Source of the DNA: Arsukibacterium sp. MJ3
GTDB lineage: Bacteria > Pseudomonadota > Gammaproteobacteria > Enterobacterales > Alteromonadaceae
Assembly (NCBI RefSeq): GCF_000987765.1
Contig: NZ_LAHP01000021.1
Coordinates: forward strand, 1-58,943
Reading direction: 5' to 3'
Length of the DNA: 58,943 nucleotides
Below, one piece after another: positions 46,895 through 56,492 of the stretch. The number at the start of each line of letters is the position of its first letter. The stretch's first letter is position 1. The translations under genes and the position numbers were made by a program. The notes under the pieces are model-generated. The model was not told the origin of the DNA. It was given only the letters and a program-made list of their open reading frames with translations, and did no database searches.

Positions 46895-49069
46895 TTACTC
46901 ACTAAACAATTTTAGCGCTTCGGCTTTTTGCCGGGCTAAGTCCTTATCCATAAACTGAATTAACTGTTGAAACTCAGGCTCGCCTACCAAGCTTTGCAGC
47001 AGCGGATCATACTTGGTCCACCATTCCCGCCAGCCTATTTCAATTGCTTTTGCCAGTGCCTGAACAGCCTCGGTTGGCTGGCCATTTAACGCATAAATCC
47101 GTGCTGCTAAATAGTGTAGTTCGAAATAAGCTATTGACGATTGTAGTTGCTGCTCTAATAAGCTATTGCACTGCTTAATTAAACTTTGCGCCGAGGCTTT
47201 GTTGCCCAGCTCACGCTCAGCCCAGGCCACCTCAATTGCCGGCGAGCAATGTGGCATACCAAACATATCCTCCGCCTCAATCAACGCTAAATTATCAGTC
47301 AATAATTTCAGCGCCTGAGGTTTATTACCAAACATTGCCTGGTACCACCCCGCCTCAAACTGCAGCCAGTAATCGTCTGGGCTTGCCGCCAGCTTAAAGT
47401 CCATTCTTGAAAATAACTTGGTAAAATCTTGTTCAAAAATTAATAAGGTTTCCTGATAAAAATCGGTGGTGCTGGTCCAGGCTGGATCACTGGCTTTTTG
47501 CTTCACAATGTCGGTTAAGCCCAACTGCACCAGCGGGCCAATCAATTTATGGCCCAAAGTATGGTTATCAGGCGAAAGCTTTATGGCTCGTTGCGCTTCA
47601 GCAATAGCACCAACCAAGTTGCCCTGGCCAAAATAGATATCGGCTAAACCCTGATGAGAAAACGGTGATTGTGGGAAATCTAGTTGCATTTGCTTAAAAA
47701 TAGCGATTGCCTCGTCAAAGCGGCCAAATTTGCTCAGTGTTATCCCTAAGTTTTGACTAATGCTGTGAAATAACGGATCAAGTTGCTGTGCTTGCGCTAA
47801 CGCCAGCAAGGACTCATCAAAGCGCTGTAGTGAATTTAATGCCAAAAACTTCCACATATAAGCAATGGCTAGGCTGGGATTTAGCTGTATCGCCTGCTCA
47901 TAATCTGCGATGGCTAGCTCAAACTTATTTTGCATAAAGCCAATTAAGCCCCTTACCGCATAAGCTTCAGCCAATTCTGGCTGGCGTGTCAGCGCTTTAT
48001 CAATATTTTGCTGCGCTAAGCTCACTGCTATATCTTTATTTATTACACCAAAGCCTTGTACAACTGTGTCACCCTCAGCCAACAACAATAAAGTATCCGC
48101 CAGCCCAACATAGCCTCTGGCATACTCGGGATCGAGTGCCACCGCTTGCTCAAATAACTGCCGGGCCTGTTGCATGGCTTCGGTGGTTTGTTTACGATAC
48201 TGCTCGCGGCCCTTTAAGTACATTACATACGCATCGGCACTGCGGGTGCTGGCCAGGGTGTTAAAACTACCTGCCTCAAGGTATTTATCCTGCAGCAAAT
48301 TAACCACCGAGCGGCCAATATCCTGCTCAATATCAGATACTTCGGTTAGGTCCCGCGCATAGCTATTGCTCCACAGCGTGCTGCCGCTATTAACATTCAG
48401 TAATGTTACCCGCACATTTAACCGCTTGCCAATCGCCTGCACACTGCCACTGAGCACGGTATCGACTTGTAACCGCTGGCCAATTTGCTGTGCCGTTAAG
48501 CCTTGTTCACTTAAAAACTGGCTGGAACGCGAAGCCGATACTTTAAAGTTACCGGCACTGCCCAGTAAGCTGGTCATTTCCTCTGCTAAACCCAGCGCTA
48601 AATAGCCCTGGTCTTGCGCCGGGCTGTTATCACTAAATGGCAACACAGCAATAGTGCTAATGGCAGTGCGGGCTAAACGGGCTTGTGCCACGGCCTGCTG
48701 TTTTGCTAACTGCTGCTGCTTAATAGCCGTAAAATACTCCACCCCAAGGTAGACACTAACCAGCATCACCAGGGTAAGACCAGCGAAATGGCCAAGTTGC
48801 CACGATGTTTTGCCAGCAGAGGCTTGCTCGTTAAGGTCTGGGGTTCGTTTAACCCCCGCCAGGCTAATATCAAAATACCAGGCAAAATAAATAACCAGTG
48901 GCAAGCAGCAGATTAACAACACAAACAAGGCTGAACCTAGCAGCGGGTTAAGATTTAACGTCGGAGTAAGCACCGCGATAATTTGCAAAACTAACCAACA
49001 TACGCCCAGATAGACCAATAATGATTTGAACACCGCGCGGCGCTTTAACTCACTGAATAATTTTTTCAA
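46895..49069 (-). CDS. Membrane-anchored TPR protein with TolB-N-like domain
   Basis: 724 residues. Three N-terminal hydrophobic segments (about 15-36, 42-64, 88-110) follow a basic start (KKLFSELKRRAVFKSLLVYL). Residues about 137-255 (STIAVLPFSDNS, LSGSVQAIGKRLNVRVTLL) resemble the TolB N-terminal/CadC-type domain found fused to TPRs. At least eight TPR-like units follow, such as AYVGLADTLLLLAEGD and DYEQAIQLNPSLAIAYMW. Similar proteins pair with adenylate cyclase or transcription-regulator N-termini; here those are absent. Role unknown, likely protein-protein scaffolding. Confidence 0.8.
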   Translation of the reverse strand: MKKLFSELKRRAVFKSLLVYLGVCWLVLQIIAVLTPTLNLNPLLGSALFVLLICCLPLVIYFAWYFDISLAGVKRTPDLNEQASAGKTSWQLGHFAGLTLVMLVSVYLGVEYFTAIKQQQLAKQQAVAQARLARTAISTIAVLPFSDNSPAQDQGYLALGLAEEMTSLLGSAGNFKVSASRSSQFLSEQGLTAQQIGQRLQVDTVLSGSVQAIGKRLNVRVTLLNVNSGSTLWSNSYARDLTEVSDIEQDIGRSVVNLLQDKYLEAGSFNTLASTRSADAYVMYLKGREQYRKQTTEAMQQARQLFEQAVALDPEYARGYVGLADTLLLLAEGDTVVQGFGVINKDIAVSLAQQNIDKALTRQPELAEAYAVRGLIGFMQNKFELAIADYEQAIQLNPSLAIAYMWKFLALNSLQRFDESLLALAQAQQLDPLFHSISQNLGITLSKFGRFDEAIAIFKQMQLDFPQSPFSHQGLADIYFGQGNLVGAIAEAQRAIKLSPDNHTLGHKLIGPLVQLGLTDIVKQKASDPAWTSTTDFYQETLLIFEQDFTKLFSRMDFKLAASPDDYWLQFEAGWYQAMFGNKPQALKLLTDNLALIEAEDMFGMPHCSPAIEVAWAERELGNKASAQSLIKQCNSLLEQQLQSSIAYFELHYLAARIYALNGQPTEAVQALAKAIEIGWREWWTKYDPLLQSLVGEPEFQQLIQFMDKDLARQKAEALKLFSE

Positions 49070-49416
49070 AATAAGATAAATACTTATACGCTAGCTGAAT
49101 AGCCTAAGAATAGACCAACTTTTGTATCTTACGCAGCTGCCGCATAAGTTATTAGCAGATTTTGCTAAAAAGCATAGCACCCCGCCAGAAAGAGCCATTT
49201 CACACAGCTTATGCTGGCAATAACATTTTCAAAAAACACATCTGTACACTGAAAAAAGAAAAGCACACAAATCACTTAAAAAAATAATATGTTTATTTTT
49301 AGTGTCTTATACTTAAATGCACAAATTTAATTTATCACGATCTGGCCAAACCAGATATTTTAGTGTACAAGTGTGCGCTGAAATTATCTGTATGTCTTAG
49401 TATCGGGAAACCACTT
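49070..49416. other. AT-rich intergenic region
   Basis: Holds the divergent promoters of the TPR gene and the reductase gene. I see no gene, terminator or recognised operator. Confidence 0.5.
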
Positions 49417-50520
49417 GTGGATCAACTTTTGTTACGACTGTGGCGCTCATTTTGCCTGATGCTGGGTAACCAGCCAACCTTACGGCTGTATTTTCTGCCT
49501 TTATTACAGCGGTGTTGGCCAGGCTATATGCCGCATTTATATCGCGCTACGTTACTGGATAAGCAGTGGCAAACCGACGACATGCTGCAGCTTACTCTGC
49601 AGGTATCTGGCCGCTGGCCTGGTTTTGTGCCTGGCCAGCACATCGTACTTAGCATTAACCACAATGGCCGTTACCTAAGCCGTACGTTTAGTATTTGCTC
49701 GTCGCTTAAGCTGTGGCACAGCCAACGGCATATTCAGTTGTGTTGCAAAGTGAATGCACAAGGTGGCGTTACCCCACTGCTGCAGCAACTGCAAACCGGC
49801 ACCATGCTAAGTATCAGTAAAGCGCAGGGCGATTTTTACTGGCAGCAACCTGCAAACGCAGCGGTATTTATTGCTGCGGGCTCAGGTATTACCCCTATCG
49901 CGGCTATGTTGCTAAGCCAGCGCCATTGGTTAGCGCCGGTAACCTTGTATTATCGCTGTCGCGGGGAAGAAAACGCGGCCCTGCTAAGCGCGCTACAACA
50001 ACTGGCAACCAAGCAACCGCTTTTTTCTTTACAGCTATCGGATAGCCGCATTGAACCGGCAGCGCACCTGCAAGCAGAATGTTGTGCTAACGCTAATGCT
50101 AAACAATTTTATCTGTGCGGCCCGGCAGCGTTTATGCAGCACATGCGGGCTGCACTAATCAGTAGCGGGGTAAGTGCAGCGCATATTAAGCAAGAGCAAT
50201 TTGGCCTTGCCCTGCTTATGCCAGTTATAACGCCGGGCCAGCAGGCAGGCAGTACCGAACCGCTAACAGCCCGTTTTATTCGTGCTGGCACTGCCACAGA
50301 AATTACCCTTAATAACCAGCAAAGCTTGCTACAAAATGCCGAGCAGCATGGCCTTAGCCCTCGCTTTGGCTGTCGAATGGGCGTGTGTTTTCAATGTGTT
50401 TGCGACAAAGTATCCGGCCAGGTGCGTGATATACGCAGCGGCGTGTTAAGTGGTCATGGTAGCGAGCAAATTCAACTTTGCGTTAGCCAGCCGGTAACCG
50501 AACTTGTAATTAAGCTGTAA
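49417..50520 (+). CDS. Ferredoxin-NAD(P)H reductase hybrid, partner of the desaturase
   Basis: About 367 residues from the GTG at 49417; a GTG at 49363 would add 18. Three modules: an FAD-binding barrel (FVPGQHIVLSINH, RYLSRTFSICSS), an NAD(P)-binding domain (VFIAAGSGITPIAAML, FYLCGPAAFM), and a C-terminal plant-type [2Fe-2S] ferredoxin (FGCRMGVCFQCVC ... LCVS; C-x4-C-x2-C plus distal C). It should carry electrons from NAD(P)H to the desaturase encoded 11 bp downstream, comparable to the Rv3230c-DesA3 pair of mycobacteria. Start choice is uncertain. Confidence 0.88.
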   Translation: MDQLLLRLWRSFCLMLGNQPTLRLYFLPLLQRCWPGYMPHLYRATLLDKQWQTDDMLQLTLQVSGRWPGFVPGQHIVLSINHNGRYLSRTFSICSSLKLWHSQRHIQLCCKVNAQGGVTPLLQQLQTGTMLSISKAQGDFYWQQPANAAVFIAAGSGITPIAAMLLSQRHWLAPVTLYYRCRGEENAALLSALQQLATKQPLFSLQLSDSRIEPAAHLQAECCANANAKQFYLCGPAAFMQHMRAALISSGVSAAHIKQEQFGLALLMPVITPGQQAGSTEPLTARFIRAGTATEITLNNQQSLLQNAEQHGLSPRFGCRMGVCFQCVCDKVSGQVRDIRSGVLSGHGSEQIQLCVSQPVTELVIKL

Positions 50521-50531
50521 CAGGACATTAA

Positions 50532-51617
50532 ATGAAACTGACTACTGAACAATACCAGGCGCTTGAGCACGAGCTGGATAGCCTGAAACAACAAGTACAG
50601 GCGCAACTGGGCGAGCACGATGCACGCTATATACGCCGCGTTTTGCTGCTGCAGCGCTTAAGCGCCCTTAGCGGCCGCGTATTGATGGTGCTGGGTTTTA
50701 TTACGCCCTGGCTGTGGCTACTTGGCGTGCTGTTATTAGCGCTGGCCAAAATTCTCGACAATATGGAAATTGGCCACAATGTATTGCACGGCCAATACGA
50801 CTGGATGAATGACCCTGTATTGCACTCAAAACGCTATGAGTGGGATATTGCCTGCGATGCCGGCTCATGGCAGCGTACTCACAATTTTGAGCACCATACC
50901 TACACCAATATTATTGGCAAAGACCGTGATTTTGGTTACGGTTTGCTGCGCTTAAGTAATGATTTTCGCTGGCGGCTGCGTAACCTATGGCAAGGCGGCA
51001 CGTATTTATTACTAAGCATGTTGTTTCAGTGGGGCGTGTCTTACCATGAATTAGCCGGCCAACGGGTATTTGCCGGCAAGAAAAAAACCGATCGCCTTAC
51101 TCAGGTAAGCGACAGTGCACTGAAAAAAGCCTTTTTTAGTAAAGGTGCCCGGCAACTGTTAAAAGACTATGGTTTTTTCCCGTTAATTGCCGGCCCAATG
51201 TGGCTGTGGGTGTTAACGGGTAACCTGTTGGCCAATTTAATCCGCAATGTATGGACCTCAACGGTGATTTTTTGCGGCCATTTTACCCAAGACGTGCATG
51301 TATTTACCGCTGCACAGTGCGAAGGCGAAAGCCGTGGCCAATGGTATTACCGGCAGATGCTGGGGTCATCTAACTTTACCGGCCCGACTTGGCTACATAT
51401 TTTAACCGGTCATTTAAGCTGCCAGATAGAACACCACTTATTTCCGGATATTCCGGCACGGCACTATCCGGCGATGGCAAAACAAGTACAGGCCGTAGCA
51501 GTGAAGTATGGCATTCCTTATAACAGCGGCAGTTTTGTAAGACAATACGGCACGGTATTCTGGCGCATTTTGCGCTATTCGCTACCCGGCGGTGAAAAAG
51601 CGCTAAAAACGCTTTAA
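50532..51617 (+). CDS. Membrane fatty-acid desaturase
   Basis: 361 residues. Three His boxes bind the di-iron centre: HNVLHGQYD, HNFEHHTYTN and QIEHHLFPD. Four or more hydrophobic segments place it in the inner membrane. It introduces a double bond into fatty acyl chains using electrons from the reductase just upstream. Position of the double bond cannot be told from sequence. No TetR-type regulator (DesT/FabT-like) adjoins the pair. Confidence 0.92.
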   Translation: MKLTTEQYQALEHELDSLKQQVQAQLGEHDARYIRRVLLLQRLSALSGRVLMVLGFITPWLWLLGVLLLALAKILDNMEIGHNVLHGQYDWMNDPVLHSKRYEWDIACDAGSWQRTHNFEHHTYTNIIGKDRDFGYGLLRLSNDFRWRLRNLWQGGTYLLLSMLFQWGVSYHELAGQRVFAGKKKTDRLTQVSDSALKKAFFSKGARQLLKDYGFFPLIAGPMWLWVLTGNLLANLIRNVWTSTVIFCGHFTQDVHVFTAAQCEGESRGQWYYRQMLGSSNFTGPTWLHILTGHLSCQIEHHLFPDIPARHYPAMAKQVQAVAVKYGIPYNSGSFVRQYGTVFWRILRYSLPGGEKALKTL

Positions 51618-51639
51618 CGCTCGGTTTTCGTTGCTGCTT

Positions 51640-51723
51640 TACCGGCTGCACGTGATGATCACCGCACAATACCACCAGCAGGTTTCCTACCATGGCGGCT
51701 TTGCGCTCGTCGTCAAGCTCCAC
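51640..51723 (-). pseudogene. Possible gene remnant (C-terminal fragment)
   Basis: The minus strand encodes ELDDERKAAMVGNLLVVLCG then DHHVQPV, a well-formed amphipathic and hydrophobic stretch with protein-like composition, without an associated complete gene. The frame then runs antisense into the desaturase gene. It looks like the end of a lost gene. Family not identified. Confidence 0.35.
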
Positions 51724-51750
51724 TACGTTGCGCGCAGGGGCGGGTGATTG

Positions 51751-52233
51751 TCAGGAGGTTCTGCTTCGCAGGAAAAATGCCACAATTACTGATGTTACCG
51801 TACCCATCACCGCAGCGCCTATCAGGCTTTGTACTATATAGCTTGATAACGTAAAGTACGCAGCAGCTTCGTCCGGCGTCATCATCTGCTCTGTAACAGC
51901 GTAAGCCTGGACATTGGCAAAGTAATCGGGGCTTATAAAAGTATGGAATAACCACTGAGATACCGGACTTAGCACTACTACAACCAGGGTTATCAGCAAA
52001 CCGGCAACGATGCCCTGTTTCCAGCGCATCATCCCGTTGTGATCCCGCCGTTTTTTCTGGCGCAGTGCCAGCACGAAAATCAAAATGGCAGGTATGGCAA
52101 ACAGGTTGGTATAGGTGGCATGATGCTCAATATAAGCCCCATGCAGCCCAACAATGTGCTCCAGCCACAGCCATAACAACATCACTAGCGTAAAAATAAC
52201 GCCCCAGCGTAGTTCCGTCAGATATTTTTGCAT
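51751..52233 (-). CDS. DUF4199-type membrane protein
   Basis: 160 residues with four hydrophobic segments (about 10-30, 42-58, 73-95, 130-155). KWGVIFTLVMLLWLWLE-like start and the layout of a C-terminal glycine-rich helix (SLIGAAVMGTVTSVIVAFFL) fit DUF4199. The first ten codons and upstream region are duplicated at 56392-56470. Function unknown. Confidence 0.8.
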   Translation of the reverse strand: MQKYLTELRWGVIFTLVMLLWLWLEHIVGLHGAYIEHHATYTNLFAIPAILIFVLALRQKKRRDHNGMMRWKQGIVAGLLITLVVVVLSPVSQWLFHTFISPDYFANVQAYAVTEQMMTPDEAAAYFTLSSYIVQSLIGAAVMGTVTSVIVAFFLRSRTS

Positions 52234-52282
52234 AACATATTGTTCTTATTGGGTTAGGCACCGCAAAACTATAGCGCTTTTT
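52204..52282. repeat. 79-bp direct repeat, copy A
   Basis: Covers the first ten codons and upstream region of the DUF4199 gene. Its partner at 56392-56470 differs at about seven positions; the first 35 bp are identical and in the same orientation. The pair brackets about 4.1 kb. Confidence 0.9.
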
Positions 52283-52428
52283 ACTCTAAACGCCAGCCAC
52301 TTTTTGCTAGTAGAAAATTAGCGGATTGTTGTTGTAGATCATATCAATCCGCTGCTGGCAGGTCGCGAGCCCGGTTACGCTGTGTTATGCTGTTTTACTC
52401 AGTTTCGCCTGACAGGGTTTGTAATTTT

Positions 52429-53640
52429 ATGAGCAGCGTTTCCTCTCTTTATCTTTTTGTAGAACGCACCTTTTTTGGCACATTAAGCCGGAAAATAGTC
52501 GGCAACATCAGTTTTCTGGCTGTTTTTTTTCTGCTGGCGCTGTATCTCGCTTACCCCGAAGGTGGCGCCAATGGCCGCTGGTGGACTCTTTTGGTGCTGG
52601 GCCTCAGTGCCTTTATTTTTACCATTGGTTATATGCATCACTTATTCGTCCGGCCAGTAAAAACCCTGGTGGCGGCGCTGCACGATACTAACCGCAAAGG
52701 CACCGATTTAAACCTGCGTCTGCCGGCGTTCACCTTTGATGAGTTTCGTACCCTATCTGAAGAGTACAACCAGTTTGTCAGCCAGTTGGGCGTATTGCTG
52801 GCTGATATTCACCAACAGGCACGCGAAACGCATCAGGTAAATGAACAGGTTTCGACTGCCGTAAAAAGTACCCGTCAGCATTTACAGGATACTGAAAAAC
52901 GCAGCGGTCAAATTCGTCGCGATAGTGATCAGGTGTTAGATAATCTGGCCGAAATTGTCCAGCATGGCGATGAAGTTAACCAGGTATCGGGCCATGCGGT
53001 AGATAAAGCAAAAGTGGCCAGTGGCCAGATGCAGCAACTGAGCGACCAGCTGGGCGGTATTGTTAAATTGTTAGACACCTTTGGCACCACCATTAATGGC
53101 CTGCATAAAAACTCCGAAAATGTGCGGCAAATTCTGGTTATGGTAGAAACCTTTTCTAATCAGACGAACCTGCTGGCCCTTAACGCTGCCATTGAAGCCG
53201 CCCGCGCTGGTGATGCCGGTCGGGGTTTTGCCGTGGTGGCCGATGAAGTACGTACCCTGGCCGCTAAGGTAAATGATGCCACCAAGCAAATTTCCGGTTT
53301 TTTAAATGAAATGGAACAACTGGTGGCTGAAACCCGTTCCGAGTCACAAAGCCTGAATCAGCAAGCGCAGCAGGCCCAGCAACAAATCGCCGATACCAGC
53401 GGTGAATTTGGTAAATTACAGCAGGAATTACAGCAAGCGAAAAGTGGTATTCAGAACATCAGCCAGACCGTATTGCAGCTGGAACAACGCTATCAGCAAA
53501 CGCACCAACATTTAACAGCCATAGAAACGGTGACATCTGATGCCCACCAGCAGATGGCATCTATTGACCAGGCAGCGAAAGACTTACTAAGCGGCACCGC
53601 CCGCACCCAGCAGCAACTGGGCCGTTTTGCCCGCAGCTAA
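52429..53640 (+). CDS. Methyl-accepting chemotaxis protein
   Basis: 403 residues from the ATG at 52429. Two N-terminal membrane helices (about 20-40 and 50-70) enclose almost no periplasmic domain. A HAMP-like region follows ([20 protein letters not shown]). The signalling tip is intact: [25 protein letters not shown] Gln-rich coiled coil fills the C-terminus. It lacks a C-terminal pentapeptide for CheR binding. Short receptors of this sort often sense intracellular or membrane cues. On the plus strand, opposite its neighbours. Confidence 0.93.
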   Translation: MSSVSSLYLFVERTFFGTLSRKIVGNISFLAVFFLLALYLAYPEGGANGRWWTLLVLGLSAFIFTIGYMHHLFVRPVKTLVAALHDTNRKGTDLNLRLPAFTFDEFRTLSEEYNQFVSQLGVLLADIHQQARETHQVNEQVSTAVKSTRQHLQDTEKRSGQIRRDSDQVLDNLAEIVQHGDEVNQVSGHAVDKAKVASGQMQQLSDQLGGIVKLLDTFGTTINGLHKNSENVRQILVMVETFSNQTNLLALNAAIEAARAGDAGRGFAVVADEVRTLAAKVNDATKQISGFLNEMEQLVAETRSESQSLNQQAQQAQQQIADTSGEFGKLQQELQQAKSGIQNISQTVLQLEQRYQQTHQHLTAIETVTSDAHQQMASIDQAAKDLLSGTARTQQQLGRFARS

Positions 53641-53650
53641 GTTATCACAT

Positions 53651-53680
53651 GATAATTGGGGTCACAGATAATTGGGGTCA
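53651..53680. repeat. RAYT-type repeat remnant
   Basis: Two 14-bp copies of gataattggggtca at 53651-53664 and 53667-53680. The ATTGGGGTCAGAT pattern is typical of the ends of REP-associated tyrosine transposase (TnpA-REP) elements. No transposase gene is present, so this is likely a leftover end. Confidence 0.5.
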
Positions 53681-53806
53681 GATCAAAAAATTACGTAAGA
53701 AATGTGCAGAAAATGAGCAAGTTTAACGTTTCTTCATAAATAGTTCTGGCGACATTTGCGGCGAGGTCTTCGTGGTGGAAACCACTTCCTACGGATCCTT
53801 TGCGCC

Positions 53807-54199
53807 TCAGCTTTGAAAACGCAGCAACAACCAGACAGCAGCCCATGCAGAAAATCCTGTCAACATAGCGCCCCACGTTGTGTCGGTCACAACCATCACC
53901 CACGACCAGTCTTTCATGATCGACATGGACGTGAATTCGTAGGTCCCGTAAGCCATCGCGCCGATAATCGCGCCATGCAAACCCGCGCGGGCTGGATCCG
54001 CGTCACGCAACGCGGGCATTGAAACAAGAAAAACCAATCCGGCAACATAAGCGAGATAAAATAGTCCAGCTGGGGCCAACATCAGACCATCTCGCATTGA
54101 ATCGCCAAGATGTTGCGTAAAAAGTGGCTTCATCACAAAGGTAAGCATTACGGCGTCCAATGCGAGAAATATTAAGGCGGTAAGGAAATATAAGGTCAC
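53807..54199 (-). CDS. DUF2177 membrane protein
   Basis: About 130 residues from the GTG at 54199 (GGAG 8 nt upstream); a TTG further upstream at 54235 is also in frame. Four hydrophobic segments and the conserved FLALDAVMLTFV and MKPLFTQHLG segments identify the DUF2177 family. Relatives are common in alphaproteobacteria, so acquisition by transfer is plausible. Function unknown. Confidence 0.85.
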   Translation of the reverse strand: MTLYFLTALIFLALDAVMLTFVMKPLFTQHLGDSMRDGLMLAPAGLFYLAYVAGLVFLVSMPALRDADPARAGLHGAIIGAMAYGTYEFTSMSIMKDWSWVMVVTDTTWGAMLTGFSAWAAVWLLLRFQS

Positions 54200-54258
54200 A
54201 GTGTCCACTCCGAGGATTTTTATCCAAAGACGCAACGCAGAAATTTTATCACTGAGAA

Positions 54259-54748
54259 TCAGCGAAACGTCGCATTTTCAATTAGTTTATTATTAGGATC
54301 TAAACCAATCGACTTAATCCATTTAAGCACCATTCGAAAATAGCTCCGTGTCGTTATATGCATGCCCTTTTTGCATTCGGGAGGGAAACAAAAAATCGAC
54401 ATACTTCAATGATTTATTATCTATCCATGCTTTGACTGTTTTGCGGGTTAGTGGCGTGATTTCAAACTGAACGTGCGTACCTGTTTTGTGTTGAACGATA
54501 CTGGTTCTGGCCAGAATATCACCAGAGCGCATGATATCTGCTACTTTAAGTGCAACAAGATCACAAGCTCTAAGCTTTGAATAAATCCCAAGATTGAACA
54601 TAGCCAATTCCCTAATATTATTGGCGATCTCAAGCCTCGTTCGAATCGACCAAATTTCTTGTAGTTTCAACGGCACTTTTTGCCCAACAAGCCGGCCTTT
54701 ATTCCAAGCAATACGTTTGTCCATAATGACCTCCCGATAATTTGACAA
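54259..54748 (-). pseudogene. Tyrosine recombinase (integrase), frameshifted and truncated
   Basis: The first 140 residues match site-specific recombinases (KVPLKLQEIWSIRTRLEI, GIYSKLRACDLVALKVADI, FLFPSR), including the catalytic first Arg in KLRACD. After LFPSRMQKG the frame ends in an unrelated NDTELFSNGA tail. A shift restores the family sequence HITTRSYFRMVLKWIKSIGL up to a stop at 54259. A duplicated GCAT at the break (GGGCATGCATATA) explains it as a 4-bp insertion. The rest of the catalytic domain (His-x2-Arg, Tyr) is missing, so the gene is dead. Confidence 0.85.
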
Positions 54749-54886
54749 GCCATTAGGTGATATCTTGGTATAGACACAAAGCTGTCGAAAAGGAAGCTTA
54801 TTTATTAAACAAATTGAGTAGGTCTTTATTAAGGAGCTTCCGCTTTGGGCCGATAGTTGGTAGACCTAATGATTCCATTTGATTCA

Positions 54887-56167
54887 TCAACGACCAGGCA
54901 GTAAATCAATCTCATGCTTTGTATAAAAATAGGCCACAACGGCACTAACGATAACCACAATCACAATCGTATAAAACATTGATATCATCGGAAAATCGTA
55001 CACCATAATCAACACATAATTGATCGAGCCTGGAATAACAAGTTGGCGCGCAATTCCCAAATATAAGGGGAACATAGGCTTTTGAATGGCCTGCAAAACC
55101 GCGACGCTTTGAAACAACACTACATAAGCATAAAACGCTAATGTATCAATTCGAAGGTAGGTTATGCCTGTGCTTTTGATGCTCTCGCTATCAGTAAATA
55201 AACCAACGGTAAAGGGGGATAAAAACCACATCAGCGGAATGGACACCACCGCCATGGCAAGCCCAATCAGTAAACTTTTTTGAAACGCCTCTACGATGCG
55301 TTCGTTTTTGCCCGCCCCCATATTTTGCCCTACGATAGCCATAACAGCGCTATTTAGGCCCAGCGCAGGCAACAACAGTACTTGCTCAAGACGTAAACCA
55401 ATGGTGTAACCCGCAACATGTTCACTGCCAAATTGACCTATTAAGGCCACTGTAATGAAGCTGCCCAAGACAATCGTCAACATATTAAAACTTGCTGGTA
55501 GCACTTGCCTCAACAAAGCCTTATGTCGTGGCCAATCAAATCTGGGCCTGATACGTATTTCTAAGCGCTTAGCTAACACCCGCAACAAGTAAAAAGCCGT
55601 CGCAAACTTTATCACGACAGTTGCCAAGGCAATGCCACTGACACCCAGACTTAGGGCAAAGGTAAACAACGGATTTAAGATAAAGTTAGCAAAAAAACCG
55701 ATGACCAAAGCATTGCGATTTGATTTGGTATCACCAAGCGCCATCAAAACACCTGCGGCACCAAACGACAAGATAAAGCCAACAGAGCCGGCCAACGTTA
55801 CCCACAAATACTCCATCGCCAAAGGTTCGATATGCGCTTCGGCGCCAAGTAAAACCACCAAAGGCTGAGCGGTAAAATAACCAATAACACATGATGTCGC
55901 ACTAAAGCCAATGGCCATACCGCAGACATTATTCACCCAGTCTTTTACTCCGCTGGTGTCGTTTCGTCCAGCGCCAGGAGCAATCATGGCCGAAGCACCT
56001 GACTGGATCCCAATACCAATCGACAAGAGTAAGAAAAATACGCTTGAAGCAATCGACATGCCGGCCAGTGCATCGGCCGACAAATAACCCGCAAACCAAA
56101 TGTCAGTTAGATTGTATAGCGTGTTAAACAACATGCCCATTGACGCAGGTATAGCAAGTCGGATCAT
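54887..56167 (-). CDS. MATE-family efflux transporter, 5' end possibly lost
   Basis: 426 residues with about twelve membrane helices, beginning MIRLAIPASMGMLFNTLYNL and containing DIWFAGYLSADALAGMSIAS and QNMGAGKNERIVEA. The frame stays open upstream for about 35 codons and reads RSPDPSLTSGSILSHMIRL, a natural-looking MATE N-terminus, before reaching a stop near 56270 with no good start codon. The original start thus seems to be lost, and the internal ATG at 56167 is the only plausible start left. It may still work as a Na+- or H+-coupled drug exporter. Confidence 0.85.
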   Translation of the reverse strand: MIRLAIPASMGMLFNTLYNLTDIWFAGYLSADALAGMSIASSVFFLLLSIGIGIQSGASAMIAPGAGRNDTSGVKDWVNNVCGMAIGFSATSCVIGYFTAQPLVVLLGAEAHIEPLAMEYLWVTLAGSVGFILSFGAAGVLMALGDTKSNRNALVIGFFANFILNPLFTFALSLGVSGIALATVVIKFATAFYLLRVLAKRLEIRIRPRFDWPRHKALLRQVLPASFNMLTIVLGSFITVALIGQFGSEHVAGYTIGLRLEQVLLLPALGLNSAVMAIVGQNMGAGKNERIVEAFQKSLLIGLAMAVVSIPLMWFLSPFTVGLFTDSESIKSTGITYLRIDTLAFYAYVVLFQSVAVLQAIQKPMFPLYLGIARQLVIPGSINYVLIMVYDFPMISMFYTIVIVVIVSAVVAYFYTKHEIDLLPGR

Positions 56168-56492
56168 ATGCGATAAAATCGAGCCACTGGTAAGAGAGGG
56201 GTCAGGAGACCTCGTTTTAAACTCTGGTGCCGCAGGTTTGATGGCAAAATTCCTTAGTAGACAATATTAATGAATGTTTTGTTAGCAGCGCTTAAAGGTG
56301 ACAACGTATGACGGCTGTTGGCACTTAACAGCCCGTCAATTCAAAGCTTATCGGCTTCGTTGAGTGAGAAGACGGAAGTGACGCTTACTTTCCAGCGTAG
56401 TTCCGTCAGATATTTTTGCATAACATTTTGTTCTTATTAGGTTAAACACAGCAGAACTATAGCGTTTTTATAACAAATACCACGGTAACCCG
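56168..56492. other. Junction between the MATE gene and mnmH
   Basis: Holds the lost 5' part of the MATE frame, an imperfect hairpin at about 56311-56335 (acggctgtt / aacagcccgt) and direct-repeat copy B. I see no intact gene. Confidence 0.6.
56392..56470. repeat. 79-bp direct repeat, copy B
   Basis: Copy of the start and upstream region of DUF4199 (52204-52282), about 91 percent identical. It lies just beyond the mnmH stop, and the coding part breaks off after about ten codons. Confidence 0.9.

Noticed and set aside
56311..56365. Possible integron attC site beside the MATE gene (RYYYAAC and GTTRRRY-like ends)
   Set aside because: Core motifs are only about 30 bp apart, and the inner L-box pairing is poor; no integron integrase or cassette layout is present.
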